A stretch of 64,000 nt of DNA from Macrosoma leucophasiata (taxonomy: Eukaryota > Arthropoda > Insecta > Lepidoptera > Hedylidae). Where the stretch lies: contig JAWQUS010000027.1 in NCBI GenBank assembly GCA_036365455.1, positions 13,876,501 through 13,940,500 on the forward strand, read 5' to 3'. The stretch's first letter is position 1; each line of letters begins with the position of its first letter. The notes under the pieces were generated by a model. That model was not told the origin of the DNA and searched no databases. It saw only the letters and a program-made list of their open reading frames with translations. The position numbers and the translations under genes were made by a program. Below are positions 22,838-33,933 of this stretch, one piece after another.

Positions 22838-24215
22838 TTTTGTTGTTTTTCTATTAGGTTTAAGTAATAAAAACTACACTATAATCTATCGGTAAGTAAA
22901 AACTTAGCTGGAAAGATGTAAAATATATGTTGTCGATACCACGTCAGAAATTGAAAAGTCTTTTTTTTTTATAATTTGTGTTACGGCCATGGATTCAAGT
23001 CCTTTACAGCCATTCTTCAGTAAATATATTCTTCATTTATAATGACAGAGAACATCCATATGGCAGATGACGATGATTGGATGGTTTCTTATGGAATATG
23101 ATGAAATGGCTCCAGTAAAGTGATGGGGACTTTTATTGGGGACTAAAGTCTGTTTTTTTTCGATACGGACTAAATTGACACATGCAAATGTCAATTACCA
23201 AAATAATGATACCAGCTTTCTAGTATTAGTGTTGTAAGATACCGGTTTTATGAATCGTCAGTTTTTACTTTACCACATAATTTTATTATTATTTGACACT
23301 ATACAAATCTTTTAAAAATCATGGTTACTATGGAGTATCACACATTTCATTTAAATTACTTATTGCACTAAGTAAACACGACAATTATTTATTTCTTGTT
23401 GAAGAATACGCAAGAACAAGTTTTTAACAGGAACTACACAAGAAATAGGTCGATGATAGATAGATTGATACTATAGCTATAAATGCCATAAAAATGAAAA
23501 CACGGCGCCATTTTGAATACACGGCAACCTCCGAAATGCGATTTCACGGCCAAAAAACATTATAATGAACGCGTATTTGTATGCGTTCATTATGTACACA
23601 CCGAAAAGTAAATAGAATCTCCAGCCGAAACGCCGAAGGAAAACGAATGTGTGACTTCGTCTAGTGACTCCCCAGCGCTGGAAAAATTATATTAAACATG
23701 TACCTAATCATTGAAGTTGAGAAAAAAATGCGTACTTTAGGCCATATTGTCGACGACATTACAGACTGATTTATTATTGAAGTAGGTGATAACTCATACG
23801 ATTCGGCACATTCGTTATTCGTGATTATTAATTCGTTACCATTTCATTTCTGTGATTTTGTCTTATGTTCCAAAAAAATAATTTAGATATTTTGATTTTT
23901 TTTATTCTAATTTGCATGTCATTATTAATATTTAAAGACACTTAAGAAATAAGTGTGTTGCATTTATGCATTTATCATATCTATACATTAACCATACATG
24001 TACATTATATAGGCACGCCTATAGATACATTACGGGTGTAGCCACATTATAAAATTTTAAACACATATTTTTTGTAATTACTCTAATTACATAATTTTTG
24101 TATAAACCTCAAAATGTTAAGAGGGTTCTCTTTAGGCACTGGTTTGACATGCAATAAATCGTCTTTACCATTTCTTCTTTACTAGCGCAGTATAAAATAT
24201 TAATAAAATATAATG
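22838..24215. other. Upstream of SEC11A; intergenic
   Basis: The first ~60 bp are probably 5' UTR and promoter of SEC11A. A small perfect hairpin ATAATGAACGC...GCGTTCATTAT lies near 23560-23594. Nothing else recognised. Confidence 0.5.
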
Positions 24216-24692
24216 TAAAGGAGATGTTGCGAGCTCGGCTCTGGTTCGTACACGTCCTCAAAAAATGGGTAAATTAAAAAAGAATCCGAAAAAAATACAA
24301 TTAATTTAATCAAGAACATATTTTAGAGTTACAACCACATTTAATTCAAAAGATTTTATCATTTTCAACTATGTTAAACACGGCGGCGATGCAGCCGACG
24401 CTTGGGATCAATCTATTTCGATATAATTTAGAAAATATCACTTTTTTCTCCAAGTACTGTATAATCAAAAAACAATTCAAAAAATGAAAATGTCAAAATG
24501 ACATCGCTCTCATATTCGCCATGTTGGTTTTGAGTAGCAATTCTAACTGCAAATAATGTTTTGTAACTGCAAACAAAGCTAAATAAGTGAAAATATGCAG
24601 TAAAAAACGTTTTTATATTGATTTTGCCTGTTTAATGATATTGTGTACAATACGTGGCCGGAGGTTCATACATTTTTGCAACATCTCCTTTA
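24216..24692. mobile_element. MITE with TAAAGGAGATGTTGC ends, copy 1
   Basis: 477 bp. The left end is TAAAGGAGATGTTGC and the right end GCAACATCTCCTTTA, perfect inverse complements. A second copy (518 bp, opposite orientation) is at 48589-49106 inside a mariner; the copies share the subterminal GAGCTCGGCTCTGG / CTAGAGCCGAGCTCG block and the ACGTGGCCGGAGGTTCATAC / TGTATGGACCTCCGGCCATG block. No coding capacity. Confidence 0.85.
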
Positions 24693-25184
24693 AAGGCTAG
24701 GAGCAGTAAACGTATGAAGTTGCACTAAATTTTCTTTTATTTTTGATTGGTTGTTGTTGATGTTGTTTTTTTTTGTTTTGTTTTTGTTACTGTTATGTAA
24801 CAATATGCAATTCCTTAGATGTCCAAATACGGAAACTTATAAATGGTCCGATGTAATTTTATTAAGATTGTTTGTAAGCAAATAAGACTGTTTGTTCTCC
24901 TGAATAAAATAAAATTATTACTGAAAAACGATACTAGATTGTAAATTACGTAAAGTTACGGTAGTGGCACATCACTATTAATGATTCCCAAAAACCTAGC
25001 CACACAGCTTATGTCAATTTAGTCCGTAGCGAAAAAAAATAGACTTTAGGAAGTTTTGGAAGCAATACGAATAATCACTTTTCACTGCATAATGTCGCTT
25101 TCCTATACCCGTGCACGTTATCGAATACTTTAAGATAAAAAACCCACAATTTTTACACTTAAATACACGACTGTGAAAATAATA
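24693..25184. other. Intergenic, nothing recognised
   Basis: AT-rich, with T/G-rich runs near 24760 (GTTGTTGATGTTGTTTTTTT). No feature supported. Confidence 0.5.
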
Positions 25185-25510
25185 TCGCGCTGCGACACAT
25201 AGAGCAACACCGGAGGGGAGTAGCCATAATGCAGGCTTTCCCCTCTGTCAAAGTACAAACCTAACTGGGCCTATACCTGTCGCCTAGATGTTTAAATGTG
25301 TGCGTGAAATTGTTTTTGTATTTTGTTTAAGTCATAGTGTGAGTTTCGTAGTAATAGCCGATTTTTGCGTGCGTGGGTGTCGCACGGATTTCCCCCGCCA
25401 AAAAATGACAGACTGTTTTGCATCGGTAATAAACGCTATGGCTACTCCCCTCTTCCCCTCCAGTCCGCTGCGGCCGGTGGCCCGTGTTGCTCTATGCTGC
25501 GACACGACTC
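25185..25510. mobile_element. Inverted-repeat element with ~50-bp imperfect arms
   Basis: Left arm TGCGACACATAGAGCAACAC then GGAGGGGAGTAGCCATA (25191-25230). The right arm contains TATGGCTACTCCCCTC and GTGTTGCTCTATGCTGCGAC (25437-25502), the inverse complement with a ~20-bp extra GC-rich block. This arm pairing, not coding selection, explains the 148-codon open frame on the minus strand here. Confidence 0.65.
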
Positions 25511-25667
25511 TTTCCCGCGTTCCCGCCAGTACCCCCCTTTCATAGAAACAACTGCAACAGAGTTCAACAGACCAATGCCTGGAAAGGTCAAATCCAAGCA
25601 ATGTTGCTATTTTATTCATCGACCACACAACACAGCTATTATTATTAGGTATTATACGAATAAGAGG

Positions 25668-25940
25668 TAGATACTTATATAATTGTTTGATATTATTTCG
25701 CATTAACACATGCTTGTGAAATATATTTTTATTTTTAAAGAAAAATGGAAAGAAAACCACTACCATAAAGCAATGCAATAGATGTGAAGGAAAGATTTGA
25801 CAAATCGGGCAGGGCTTCAGTAGCTCAATTGGAAGAGCGGCTGGACTAGATTCCCAGTAGGTCGCGAGTTCGAGCCTCGCCTGAAGTCAAATTTTTCTTT
25901 CCATTTTTCTTTAAAAATAAAAATAGATACTTATATAATT
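25668..25940 (+). mobile_element. Palindromic tRNA-like retroposon, copy 2 (left arm deleted)
   Basis: A perfect 17-bp direct repeat TAGATACTTATATAATT (25668-25684 and 25924-25940) flanks 239 bp. The 5' leader GTTTGATATTATTTCGC... is complete. After GGAAAGAAAA the sequence jumps to CCACTACCATAAAGC, removing the left arm and loop; the right arm with the full tRNA-like sequence and the A-rich 3' edge remain. The long perfect duplication is strong evidence of insertion by target-primed reverse transcription or a similar mechanism. Confidence 0.85.
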
Positions 25941-25971
25941 ACAAAATTTGACTGACTAAAGAAACAATAAC

Positions 25972-26092
25972 ATTGGACCGGAACACGATAACACGGAACA
26001 TTAAAATTTAGGCAAGGGAAATTAGGTAATGCGGTGGTGCCTACGCCCGCGAACTCCGTCACTGAAGCTCTACCACCAGTAAAACTTGAAAC
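25972..26092 (-). repeat. Retroposon family A fragment
   Basis: Minus-strand 5' part of family A: GGTAATGCGGTGGTGCCTAC, GCCCGCGAACTCCGTCACTG and GAAGCTCTACCACCAGT. The 3' half is missing. Confidence 0.75.
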
Positions 26093-26299
26093 GGACATGA
26101 CGAAGATCATGTCAAATCTCCATAATTCATAATAAATATTGAGGGCATTACGAGATTCAAGATTAAAAATTAATTTTATCACATGGAAAATTGGAATTAA
26201 TAAAATTTTCTTGTGATAGGTCAAATTACGCTCGAAGATGTTGACGATTATGTATTATCTAATACCTGGGACCAACCTGGGACTAAGAATCGAGTTAGG

Positions 26300-26580
26300 A
26301 GGGTCCAACTTTTAATGGAAGTAGTGTTCAATTATGGGGACTCAAGGGCGTCGGCACCGCATTACCTAACATATCTGCTGCCAAATGGCACTATCGTGTT
26401 CCGGAACTTCCGGTTAGATGGTAATGTATGGCCCCATAATAACTATCACAGAGACTTATCAACTTAGATCTAAGGGGTGTCAACGCATCTGCATTTAAGC
26501 CTCTGATTTTTGTGTAGATGTTTACAGGCTGCAGTCGTCATTTAACATCCATGTGAACTGCGTGGTTGTTTGATACCTTC
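26300..26580 (+). repeat. Retroposon family A copy
   Basis: Plus-strand copy with GGGCGTCGGCACCGCATTAC, CACTATCGTGTTCCGG, GATGGTAATGTATGGCCCC and GGCTGCAGTCGTCATTTAAC. The short open frame here is a by-product of the repeat. Confidence 0.75.
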
Positions 26581-28385
26581 ATAACAAAAAAATAAATAAA
26601 TAAACTTCGAGAAATAGGTCCATCGTCGAAATGTAGTCCAGTAGTCCTTCGCTCAACATGGGCCTTACCTATAAGAAAGTTCAAGGTCACGTAAGGGGAA
26701 ATGAAGAGAGCTCTACTTGGAGTTTCCCTATGAGATCGAATCACAAATAACGGGACCTCCAAGCGCGAAGCCAGCCGACGATATAGACCCCTCTTTTTCG
26801 TCGTCGAGTAGTTTAAAGGAGAGCTTTATGATGCCTGTACTTAGGGGCGGATCTACCTAAGGCCTAATTGGGTTTGAGCCCAAGGCCTCGTGGAAACAAA
26901 GGACCTCCAGCCCCCATTACAACTAATAAACAAATCGTAATTTAAGACAACAGTAGTGCCCCTACCTGTAGATACACATATCAGTCTTTGCTGTATATTA
27001 CGCCATGAACACCTAATTAAATTCTTTGGTCACATCTCCTGCCCGGCAATTGATAGAGAGGCACGCTCAGCCTAAGTATTCAGCTTATAACGCATGTTTT
27101 CTCTTGACGTTATCACGTAAAATTATTGCCCGTGAACGGACTTAACAGAAGACCATTTTTGTTTTCTTTATATAACACAGTGATGGAGCTCTAGAACAGT
27201 GGTTCTGTCTACGCAAACAAAAATGATTGATCTTAGGCAAACGAACATCAAAAGGATATAAAAGGAAACAATGTCTCGTTTTCCCGACCATTAAAATACT
27301 CGGTATCTGAGTATTCTTATAATGCTTCATTAGCTTTTATGAAGATGCATTATAGATGAAAGAAAATATATATTTCGGAATACTTTCGAAAAGGAGGTCA
27401 TACGCCACTCGAAGATTCTAAAATCGGGCATTAATATAATAATATTATATGTTTCTGTTGAATATCATTCGTGTTTCCTTTGGATCCATGTGTACCTGCA
27501 TGTTTCACATGTATACGTACTGTCTCTCTGATCGTACATTATTATGTCGGTTAGAACGTAACTTCACGCCTGTAATACCCGAAGGAGTAGTAAATACATG
27601 CATTCAAGCATACATGCAAACACCATGGATGGTCCAAGATCAATATGAAATTAATTATCATATTTTTCTAGCGGCCTTAAATATTTAAAAAGCATATATA
27701 TATTTTTTAATGTTACAAATGTAGCAAACAAGCATACAGTTCACATTGATGTTAAGTGATAACTGCAGCCTATAGACACCCACAGAAAGACCAGAGGTCA
27801 AAATGCAGATGCGTTGCCACCCCTGAGACCTTTGATGTTGTGTCTCTGTGAAATCATAGTTTTCAATCGAGAATTCTCTATCCATATTAACAATTTTTTT
27901 TTTTTAATCGATTCTGTGTTTATATTTTTAAAGTAAATCTTTGCTACAGGCACCGCGCTCGCTTAACACGGTCCAGAGTGGCCTGCTACCACTAGACTAA
28001 TGAGGAAGACTCGGATTAACAGATTATTGAAATCGACATTTGATGCGGCAATAATAAAAGCTATAATTGATCAATTTGGTATAGCATGCTGACCTTTCTT
28101 TGATTGTAAGTACATACATAAAAATGAAAACTGTATGATAATTTTATTGACTTTAATAGAGTCATAAAAACAAAGCTTCATACACTCTATCGCTCTTTTC
28201 TGTTTTAAATATCAATACAATAGTTTTAAGTAGTAAATAAAAATTAGCATTATAAAAATACTACAGAGGAAAAATATTGAATTCATAGACGAAATTATGG
28301 CAAAAATGTATTTTCAAGTGGATCCTTGTCCAATCAAGCATAATTTTAGTATTAAAATTATGAGATTGAATGCTGCATACAGATA
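26581..28385. other. Intergenic with repeat fragments; UBA3 3' flank
   Basis: Holds a hAT-like fragment starting AGGGGCGGATCTACCT (26844), a SINE fragment CGTAACTTCACGCCTGTAAT (27558-27640), and a family A fragment (27712-27855, minus). The distal part probably contains the UBA3 3' UTR: an AATAAA on the minus strand lies at about 28143-28148, some 240 bp past the UBA3 stop. Confidence 0.55.
27712..27855 (-). repeat. Retroposon family A, 3' half
   Basis: Minus-strand copy: AGCAAACAAGCATACAGTTC, AACTGCAGCCTATAGACACC, AAAATGCAGATGCGTTGCC. The 5' half is missing. Confidence 0.75.
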
Positions 28386-31300
28386 TTATATTTTCATTTC
28401 AACATCCACATTTTCTGTGAATTTCAATTTTATTGTTAATGTGTTTGGAGTTGTTACGTCAGCCACCAAGATATCGGCACCATTAAACAATCCTAACTCC
28501 ATGATTTTTTTCTTTAAATTATCTCTTGTCTTTTCTTCTATGCTCTTGATTGATGATATATAAAGAGTTTTGTTGCGGCCATTGATAATAGTAGTAATAC
28601 CTGTAAGAATATTATTAGTTATTACTTTTTCTCATTCAAATAATTGTAAAATACATAATAATGGAATGTATAGTACATTACGGAATTTTAATTAATTCTA
28701 TGTCAATTTTTAATTTTATTTATTGTATAATTTCGTATAATTTTTTAAAATTTATATCAAGAATTGTATAAATATAATTTAAAATTCAAATAAATATATT
28801 TTCCAAGCTGCATGCGACCTAATATGTCTGTAGGTCTTATTAGAAGGCGCAAGGGCACAGAGGGCAATGAAAGAGCTATCCATTGTCCTCTACCAAATTG
28901 AATAAAGAATGAGGAAATAAGCATGTTTTGGTTACTCGACTGTAAATCTGATCGCGAGTTAGAAAATATGACAACAGATCTCGAAAACAAACGGCTGATT
29001 AAGAAGCTGCGTACACAAGACGAAACAAAGTCGAGAGCTTACGTGAAGCCATGTCTAACACGGCCTGAGGTGGCACTGAGTTGGCCTGACGACTAGGCAA
29101 TCTTTGCCTAGTCAGTGTGTTTGGAAACACTGGATGAGGGTGCCCCAACAACTACTCGGGGGACTTTTGTCCAGCAATGGAGTTCTTTGAATCGTAAAGG
29201 GCGATTTACACTTCGTCAAGTACACTAGAGAGTTAAGATATAGAGCAATTGACACTTGACAGTTAAGTAGGCGTAGTGGTAGCATTCAAATGTCTCCATG
29301 GTGAGTTTCGTTATGGATGCTTTGCACAGAACTAAATTCTAATCTCGGCGAGTTTAATGCATGATGAAGCAATTTTTTACCTCCCGCACAGATTACAACC
29401 GAGAAATAGACCAGCCGGTTATCCCCTTCAATTTATTACCTTGCTACTTAACTCGCCGATTGTTGTTAAAACTAGATATTCTGCACAATTTGCTAGATTT
29501 GCAAGTTAACTCGCTACTGTACTTACTTATCGAAGTGTAAATCGGCCCTTATAAGAGCCGAAGTTCAGCGGCTAGACCTCATAACTAGTCACATAACTAA
29601 CTAGGTACTACACTACAAACATAATCACCATTGTCCATGTTTATGTTTCAATTTTTTCCCCCTTTTTTATTTTTCACTAGCTGACCCGGCAAACTTCGTA
29701 TTGCCTCAGAATGAAAATATGACATGTGTCAAAGGTTTGATAGATACGGACTATTTGTATGGGAAAATGAAATGGTGGTTTTTACTATTTCCCTTCAATT
29801 TCTTCATATTTTATTACCTTTTAAACATTCCCTGGACTTCCAAAAATCATTCAAAAACAAAATAACCCAAATCGGTCCAGCCAATCACGCGTCATGCCGT
29901 GACGAAGGAAAACGGGTTGCATTTTTATATTTATATATATTAGAGATAATTTAACTTTAGCTATATCGCTCTCATACCGCCTACTGTAGTTATATTTACT
30001 TTCAACCATTACACAATCTACACTTGCGAGCTTTAAACTGGACTCAAACAAACGGGGCTTGTTCAATATGTTATTATTTTTTATTTATATTGTTACCCCA
30101 GTTTATGTTATTCGTGTTTAAGGCTCGCAAGTTTATATCTATACATCTTATACAAATAAATGAAATCGGAGTGTCTAACAAAAAGTGTTTAACGAAACAA
30201 TAACCGCTTTATACTGAATGCATATTATTATATATTTATACGCGGTACATATACCATATTCATCTTTTGTTGACTTTCTGCTCTACTCACTGGTTGACTG
30301 GGAGATAATGCCTAGGGGCATTAAGTCCGCCATATGTACTTCTCATGTGCATTTAAGCATAAATAAATAAATACCAAAACAATTTTTATTAAAATTTTTC
30401 TCCGTCTGTCAGTTCGTGCCGGCTAATCTCGGGAACGGCCGGACCGATTTCGACGAGACTTACACTGACAGATAGCTTATGTAATAAAGAGTAACATAAG
30501 CTACTTTTATTTATGTAATTATACTAGCTATGGCTAGGACTTCGTCCGCGTAGATATTGAACAATAATTTTGTTAAATTCTACGCGGACGAAGTCCCTCC
30601 CGGTCACAGCCAGTTAGGAATAAAATGTACATTTACCGGGACTTTTCATCAAATATGCAGGATCTTCACATAACTTATCATAAATGGATTGTAGAGTTGC
30701 ATCTGGCTCAATAGCCATGTTGCGAATAGTGTTACTACAGGCAACACAGTCAGTTCTCCGTTCAGCACTGAATGTATAGGTGTATACACCATCAGCCATG
30801 TTGAGTACCATGTAGTTATTCATATTCGCACAGCACGATGAAGCAATTTTAAATACCTTGAAAATAAAATAAAAAAATGTCAATATATTTTGAGATTTTG
30901 CATTTAGAATTTAAAAAATCGTTAGTTTTCAGCTTGCTATATTCAATTTTACGTATTACTTAGTGTTACAAATTAGACACAGTAAGAAAAATATAGGCAT
31001 GCAATTAAAGAAGTTCGAGGTATAAAAATTTACGACAACTGCACTCAAAAGAAAGAGAGTGTCATTTAGGTTCTCTACTTCTTTTAGAAATAGCGTTTAA
31101 AATATTTGAATCTCTTTTCTGCAGAATGATAAAGTTCTGTCTATAGCAACTTACAGTACTCAGCAAGAAATATAGCACATCGAGCTGCTGCTCAATGGAT
31201 GCAGCCTGCTGGCTGTAAGTGTAAGGTTAATTAAAAAAAAGAGACAACGATCTATAGAGCTGAAATTTTTCCTAAAGCCGATGTGCAATATTTCTTGGTG

Positions 31301-33670
31301 GGGACTGTATACCTATAATCAGGGGCGGCTTAACCTATAGTGCAGGGTGTGGCGGGTGTGCAATACACACGGGCGCCGCGCCGCAGTCTCAGGGGACACC
31401 GCGGCGCTCCCTGAGACGGCGGCGCCTCAGACAAAACAAGAACTATCGCGGTCCGCCGCTTAGTTTCGCAACAGAGATGTGCTACAGGCATAAAAACAAT
31501 GAGTGTTATTCTGCCGTCATAAGAAGAAAGGCCGTAACTAATACCATACTGTAACCTATAGGTACCTACTTATAAAATAGCTTTTGGAATATGATAAAAC
31601 TTTCTTGTTACGACGGAAAAGTTAAAAAGTTAAAAAAGCCGCGGGATGGGGGGGGTCAGGCCTAGGGGGGGGGTGAGGCCTAGGGGGCGCCAGGGTTTCA
31701 TTGCACACGGGCGCTACACGAGTTAGAGCCGTCCCTGTATATAATTTTTAATTAAATCTGAGACTCAAGTTCAGTTCATTTGAAATATTTTGTCATCATA
31801 ATGCATCATATAAAAATAATATACTTAATTATTCTGGATATTTTATTGAAACCGATTCGATCGAATCGATCGACCAGGAGATCTTTTAAAAATAGTGTAC
31901 ATACTACAGACAACTATGTTTACATAAAAAGTGCAACTTACTTCAGTGGCGCAGCTAGCAGCTATAGCAGCATTTGTGCTGGCCACAGCAGGTATAATGT
32001 TCTTTAGAACACCCTGCGTAAGTCTATAAGTAACTGAAGTAATCCCATGTTTCATGGCTCGTTCTTGAGCTTTCTCAAACACCCATGCTACATGCTGAGG
32101 ATCATCGCCATCAAGAGCAATATCACTTCCCCAAGGATTTTCTTTTGCCCATTGTATAACTTTTACATATTCGACACAGTGCTCAGGCAACCTAAAACAA
32201 GTGTGAAAAATGAATTGTTCATTAGCCGCTCATTCATTGGTCTCTTGTATCTCGATGGTTTAAACATGCTATTTTAAATAAACTACCCACATTTTTTTGA
32301 GCTATGTCGCTCAATAAAAAATCATCAGTAAATAAAAAATTACCTTGGAGTATTGGCAATAGTGCAGAGTGGGAAAGTTTTCTGAGGAGGGTAAAGATCC
32401 AAAGTACATTCTATGCAAGCACTCATGCCCGGCAGAATGACTCTTGCATTACCCTTAAATCCTTCTGTGCCACCATCAACCATTGGTATTACACTGCTTT
32501 GGTCTAAACTTCCTAAACACAGTTTTTTTATATTATTACACGGTAATTAGGCCATAGGGAAAGAGAAGAACAGGCAGACCGAGGTCACAATGGGCTGATG
32601 ACATTAGTGCCATTGCTGGCTCAAATTGGGTCAGACATGCAAGGGATAGACAACTGGCAGACACTGGAGGAGGCCTATAATCGAAAGGGGTCCTTCATAT
32701 AAATAAATTAAAAACTTACTATATATATTACTATTTAAGGAATAAAAGGCTTTTTTTTAAATTTATTATTACACAGTAATTACAGTTACAGTTGTCTGTT
32801 TGTAATATAAAAATAACCGCTTTTTACTAAATGCATATGTATATATATGTATACACGGTACATACACGAAAACAACATTTTTTACAAATTTTGTCTATTT
32901 GTTTCTTCCCGCTAATCTCAGGAGCGGCTGGACCAATTTTGACAGGACTTTCACTGACAGATAGCTTATGTAATAAGGAGTAACTTAGGCTACTTTTACA
33001 CTAGCTGCGCCCACAACTTCATCCGGTTAGATACTGAATAATCATATATTCTCATGTGGACGAAATCACGGGCACAGCTAGTTTAAAATAAAAACTTACT
33101 GTCATCATTATATTGCAATAACGACATCAGCATTCCATTCAGCCAACGTCTTGCAACAATAGAATCAAGACCACACACAATAATATGGAACTGCCGATAG
33201 AATCCTTCATCTAGATCTTGAATAGCACAGTGGTGAGCCATAGCTTCGCAACCTGGAACTCTGAAAGTTTTATTTTTAATAATAAAAAAGTTAACAATAC
33301 CCATAATAAGGAAAATTAATTTGAGAAGTTACCTTTTATTCACAAATTCAACTGCACACTTTGCTTTGGATAAGCCTATGTCATTTTTACGAAACAGAAA
33401 CTGTCTATTTAAGTTAGATAGTTCTATTGTATCCATATCAACAATATGTATTTTTTTGAAACCCATTAAGGCTAAATCTTTCAGTAATTCACAACCAAGA
33501 CCACCGGCACCAACAATCAAAATTTTACATGAATTCATTATAAAATCTAGTATTTCCGCAGAGGGCTCGAAATCTGGATGACAAAATGGTCCTGATCTTT
33601 CCAAGACTTTCCGTATATTGTGCCATCTTCTATGTTGGTAATCAGATACTTGTACTTCTACAGCAGCCAT
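28386..33670 (-). CDS. UBA3: NEDD8-activating enzyme E1 catalytic subunit
   Basis: With its partner NAE1/APPBP1, adenylates NEDD8, forms a thioester and passes it to the UBC12 E2. Coding exons (minus): 33670-33333, 33260-33100, 32503-32344, 32191-31942, 30856-30637, 28600-28386. All junctions are GT..AG and phases agree; 447 residues (human 463). The ATP-binding loop is VGAGGLG at ~53-59, followed by [16 protein letters not shown]. The catalytic cysteine is Cys213 in [16 protein letters not shown] and DCVAC give the four zinc cysteines. The C-terminal E2-binding ubiquitin-like fold includes [16 protein letters not shown]. The first coding exon follows TTTTTTACAG, a likely acceptor, so a non-coding upstream exon is probable. 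Introns 2, 4 and 5 are packed with repeats. Intact. Confidence 0.95.
29677..29955 (+). repeat. Dispersed 'CTAGCTGACCCGGCAAACTT' repeat in UBA3 intron 5
   Basis: Starts CTAGCTGACCCGGCAAACTT, contains AAATCGGTCCAGCCAATCAC and ends in TATATATATTAGAGATA. This is a frequent lepidopteran interspersed repeat, perhaps Helitron-derived; no protein is encoded. Confidence 0.5.
30169..30612 (+). mobile_element. Helitron-like hairpin element, copy 2, with nested retroelement tail
   Basis: Same block order as 14839-15345, ending in a hairpin whose arms are GACTTCGTCCGCGTAGA and TCTACGCGGACGAAGTC. A 114-bp insertion (30257-30370), GACTGGGAGATAATGCC ... CATAAATAAATAA, is bracketed by the 6-bp repeat ATACCA and is the A-tailed 3' end of another retroelement. 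Sits in UBA3 intron 5, just past exon 5. Confidence 0.6.
31152..31309. mobile_element. Short MITE with TACAGT ends
   Basis: 158 bp. The left arm has AGCAAGAAATATAGCACATC and the right arm GATGTGCAATATTTCTTGG, inverse complements with few mismatches; the ends are TACAGT and ACTGTA. TA at the ends suggests a Tc1/mariner-type MITE. In UBA3 intron 4. Confidence 0.7.
31320..31737. mobile_element. GC-rich hAT-type MITE
   Basis: 418 bp with ends CAGGGGCGGCTTAACC and TTAGAGCCGTCCCTG. The flanks CCTATAAT and TATATAAT agree at 6 of 8 positions, compatible with an old hAT duplication. The interior is strikingly GC-rich (GGGCGCCGCGCCGCAG, GGCGGCGCC) in a ~35% GC neighbourhood. In UBA3 intron 4. Confidence 0.65.
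32546..32712 (+). mobile_element. LINE 3' end (C-terminus of ORF2)
   Basis: The plus strand encodes [18 protein letters not shown] followed by [19 protein letters not shown] and a stop, the conserved C-terminus of a family of insect non-LTR reverse transcriptase proteins. Only this end remains. Lies in UBA3 intron 2, antisense to the gene. Confidence 0.7.
32783..33083 (+). mobile_element. Helitron-like hairpin element, copy 3
   Basis: Blocks TTGTCTGTTTGTAATATA, CACTGACAGATAGCTTATG and the terminal hairpin CTAGCTGCGCCCACAAC ... GGGCACAGCTAG. It is shorter than copies 1 and 2. Its hairpin ends about 10 bp from the UBA3 exon 2 splice donor (33094-33099 on the minus strand). Confidence 0.6.
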
Positions 33671-33717
33671 AGCCCTGTAAAAAACTAAGATTTATAATCC
33701 ACAAAAACATAATAAAT

Positions 33718-33932
33718 GGGTGCAATGAATGTAATAAAGCATAAATATAGGTATGTCACTCAGTGAAGATGCTTATGGTGAAAGAAAGAATTTTAGAAAT
33801 GGGTCCGTAACGGTCTGTAACGTTTTCAGATAAAAACTAACTGGACTGATTTCAAAAATTCTTTCACCATTAGCATCTTTACTCAGTGACATACCTAGGC
33901 TATATTTATGCTTTATTACATTCATTGCACCC
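33718..33932. mobile_element. Fold-back element directly upstream of UBA3
   Basis: Inverted arms of ~75 bp. The left starts GGGTGCAATGAATGTAATAA and continues GTATGTCACTCAGTGAAGAT; the right ends TTATTACATTCATTGCACCC with ATCTTTACTCAGTGACATAC. The central ~65 bp is unpaired. It starts 48 bp upstream of the UBA3 start codon, so within its 5' intron or promoter. Confidence 0.85.
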
Positions 33933-33933
33933 G

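Noticed and set aside
25332..25778. 148-codon open frame on the minus strand
   Set aside because: It crosses the inverted-repeat element at 25185-25510 and the start of a retroposon; no domain is recognisable and the arms explain the openness.
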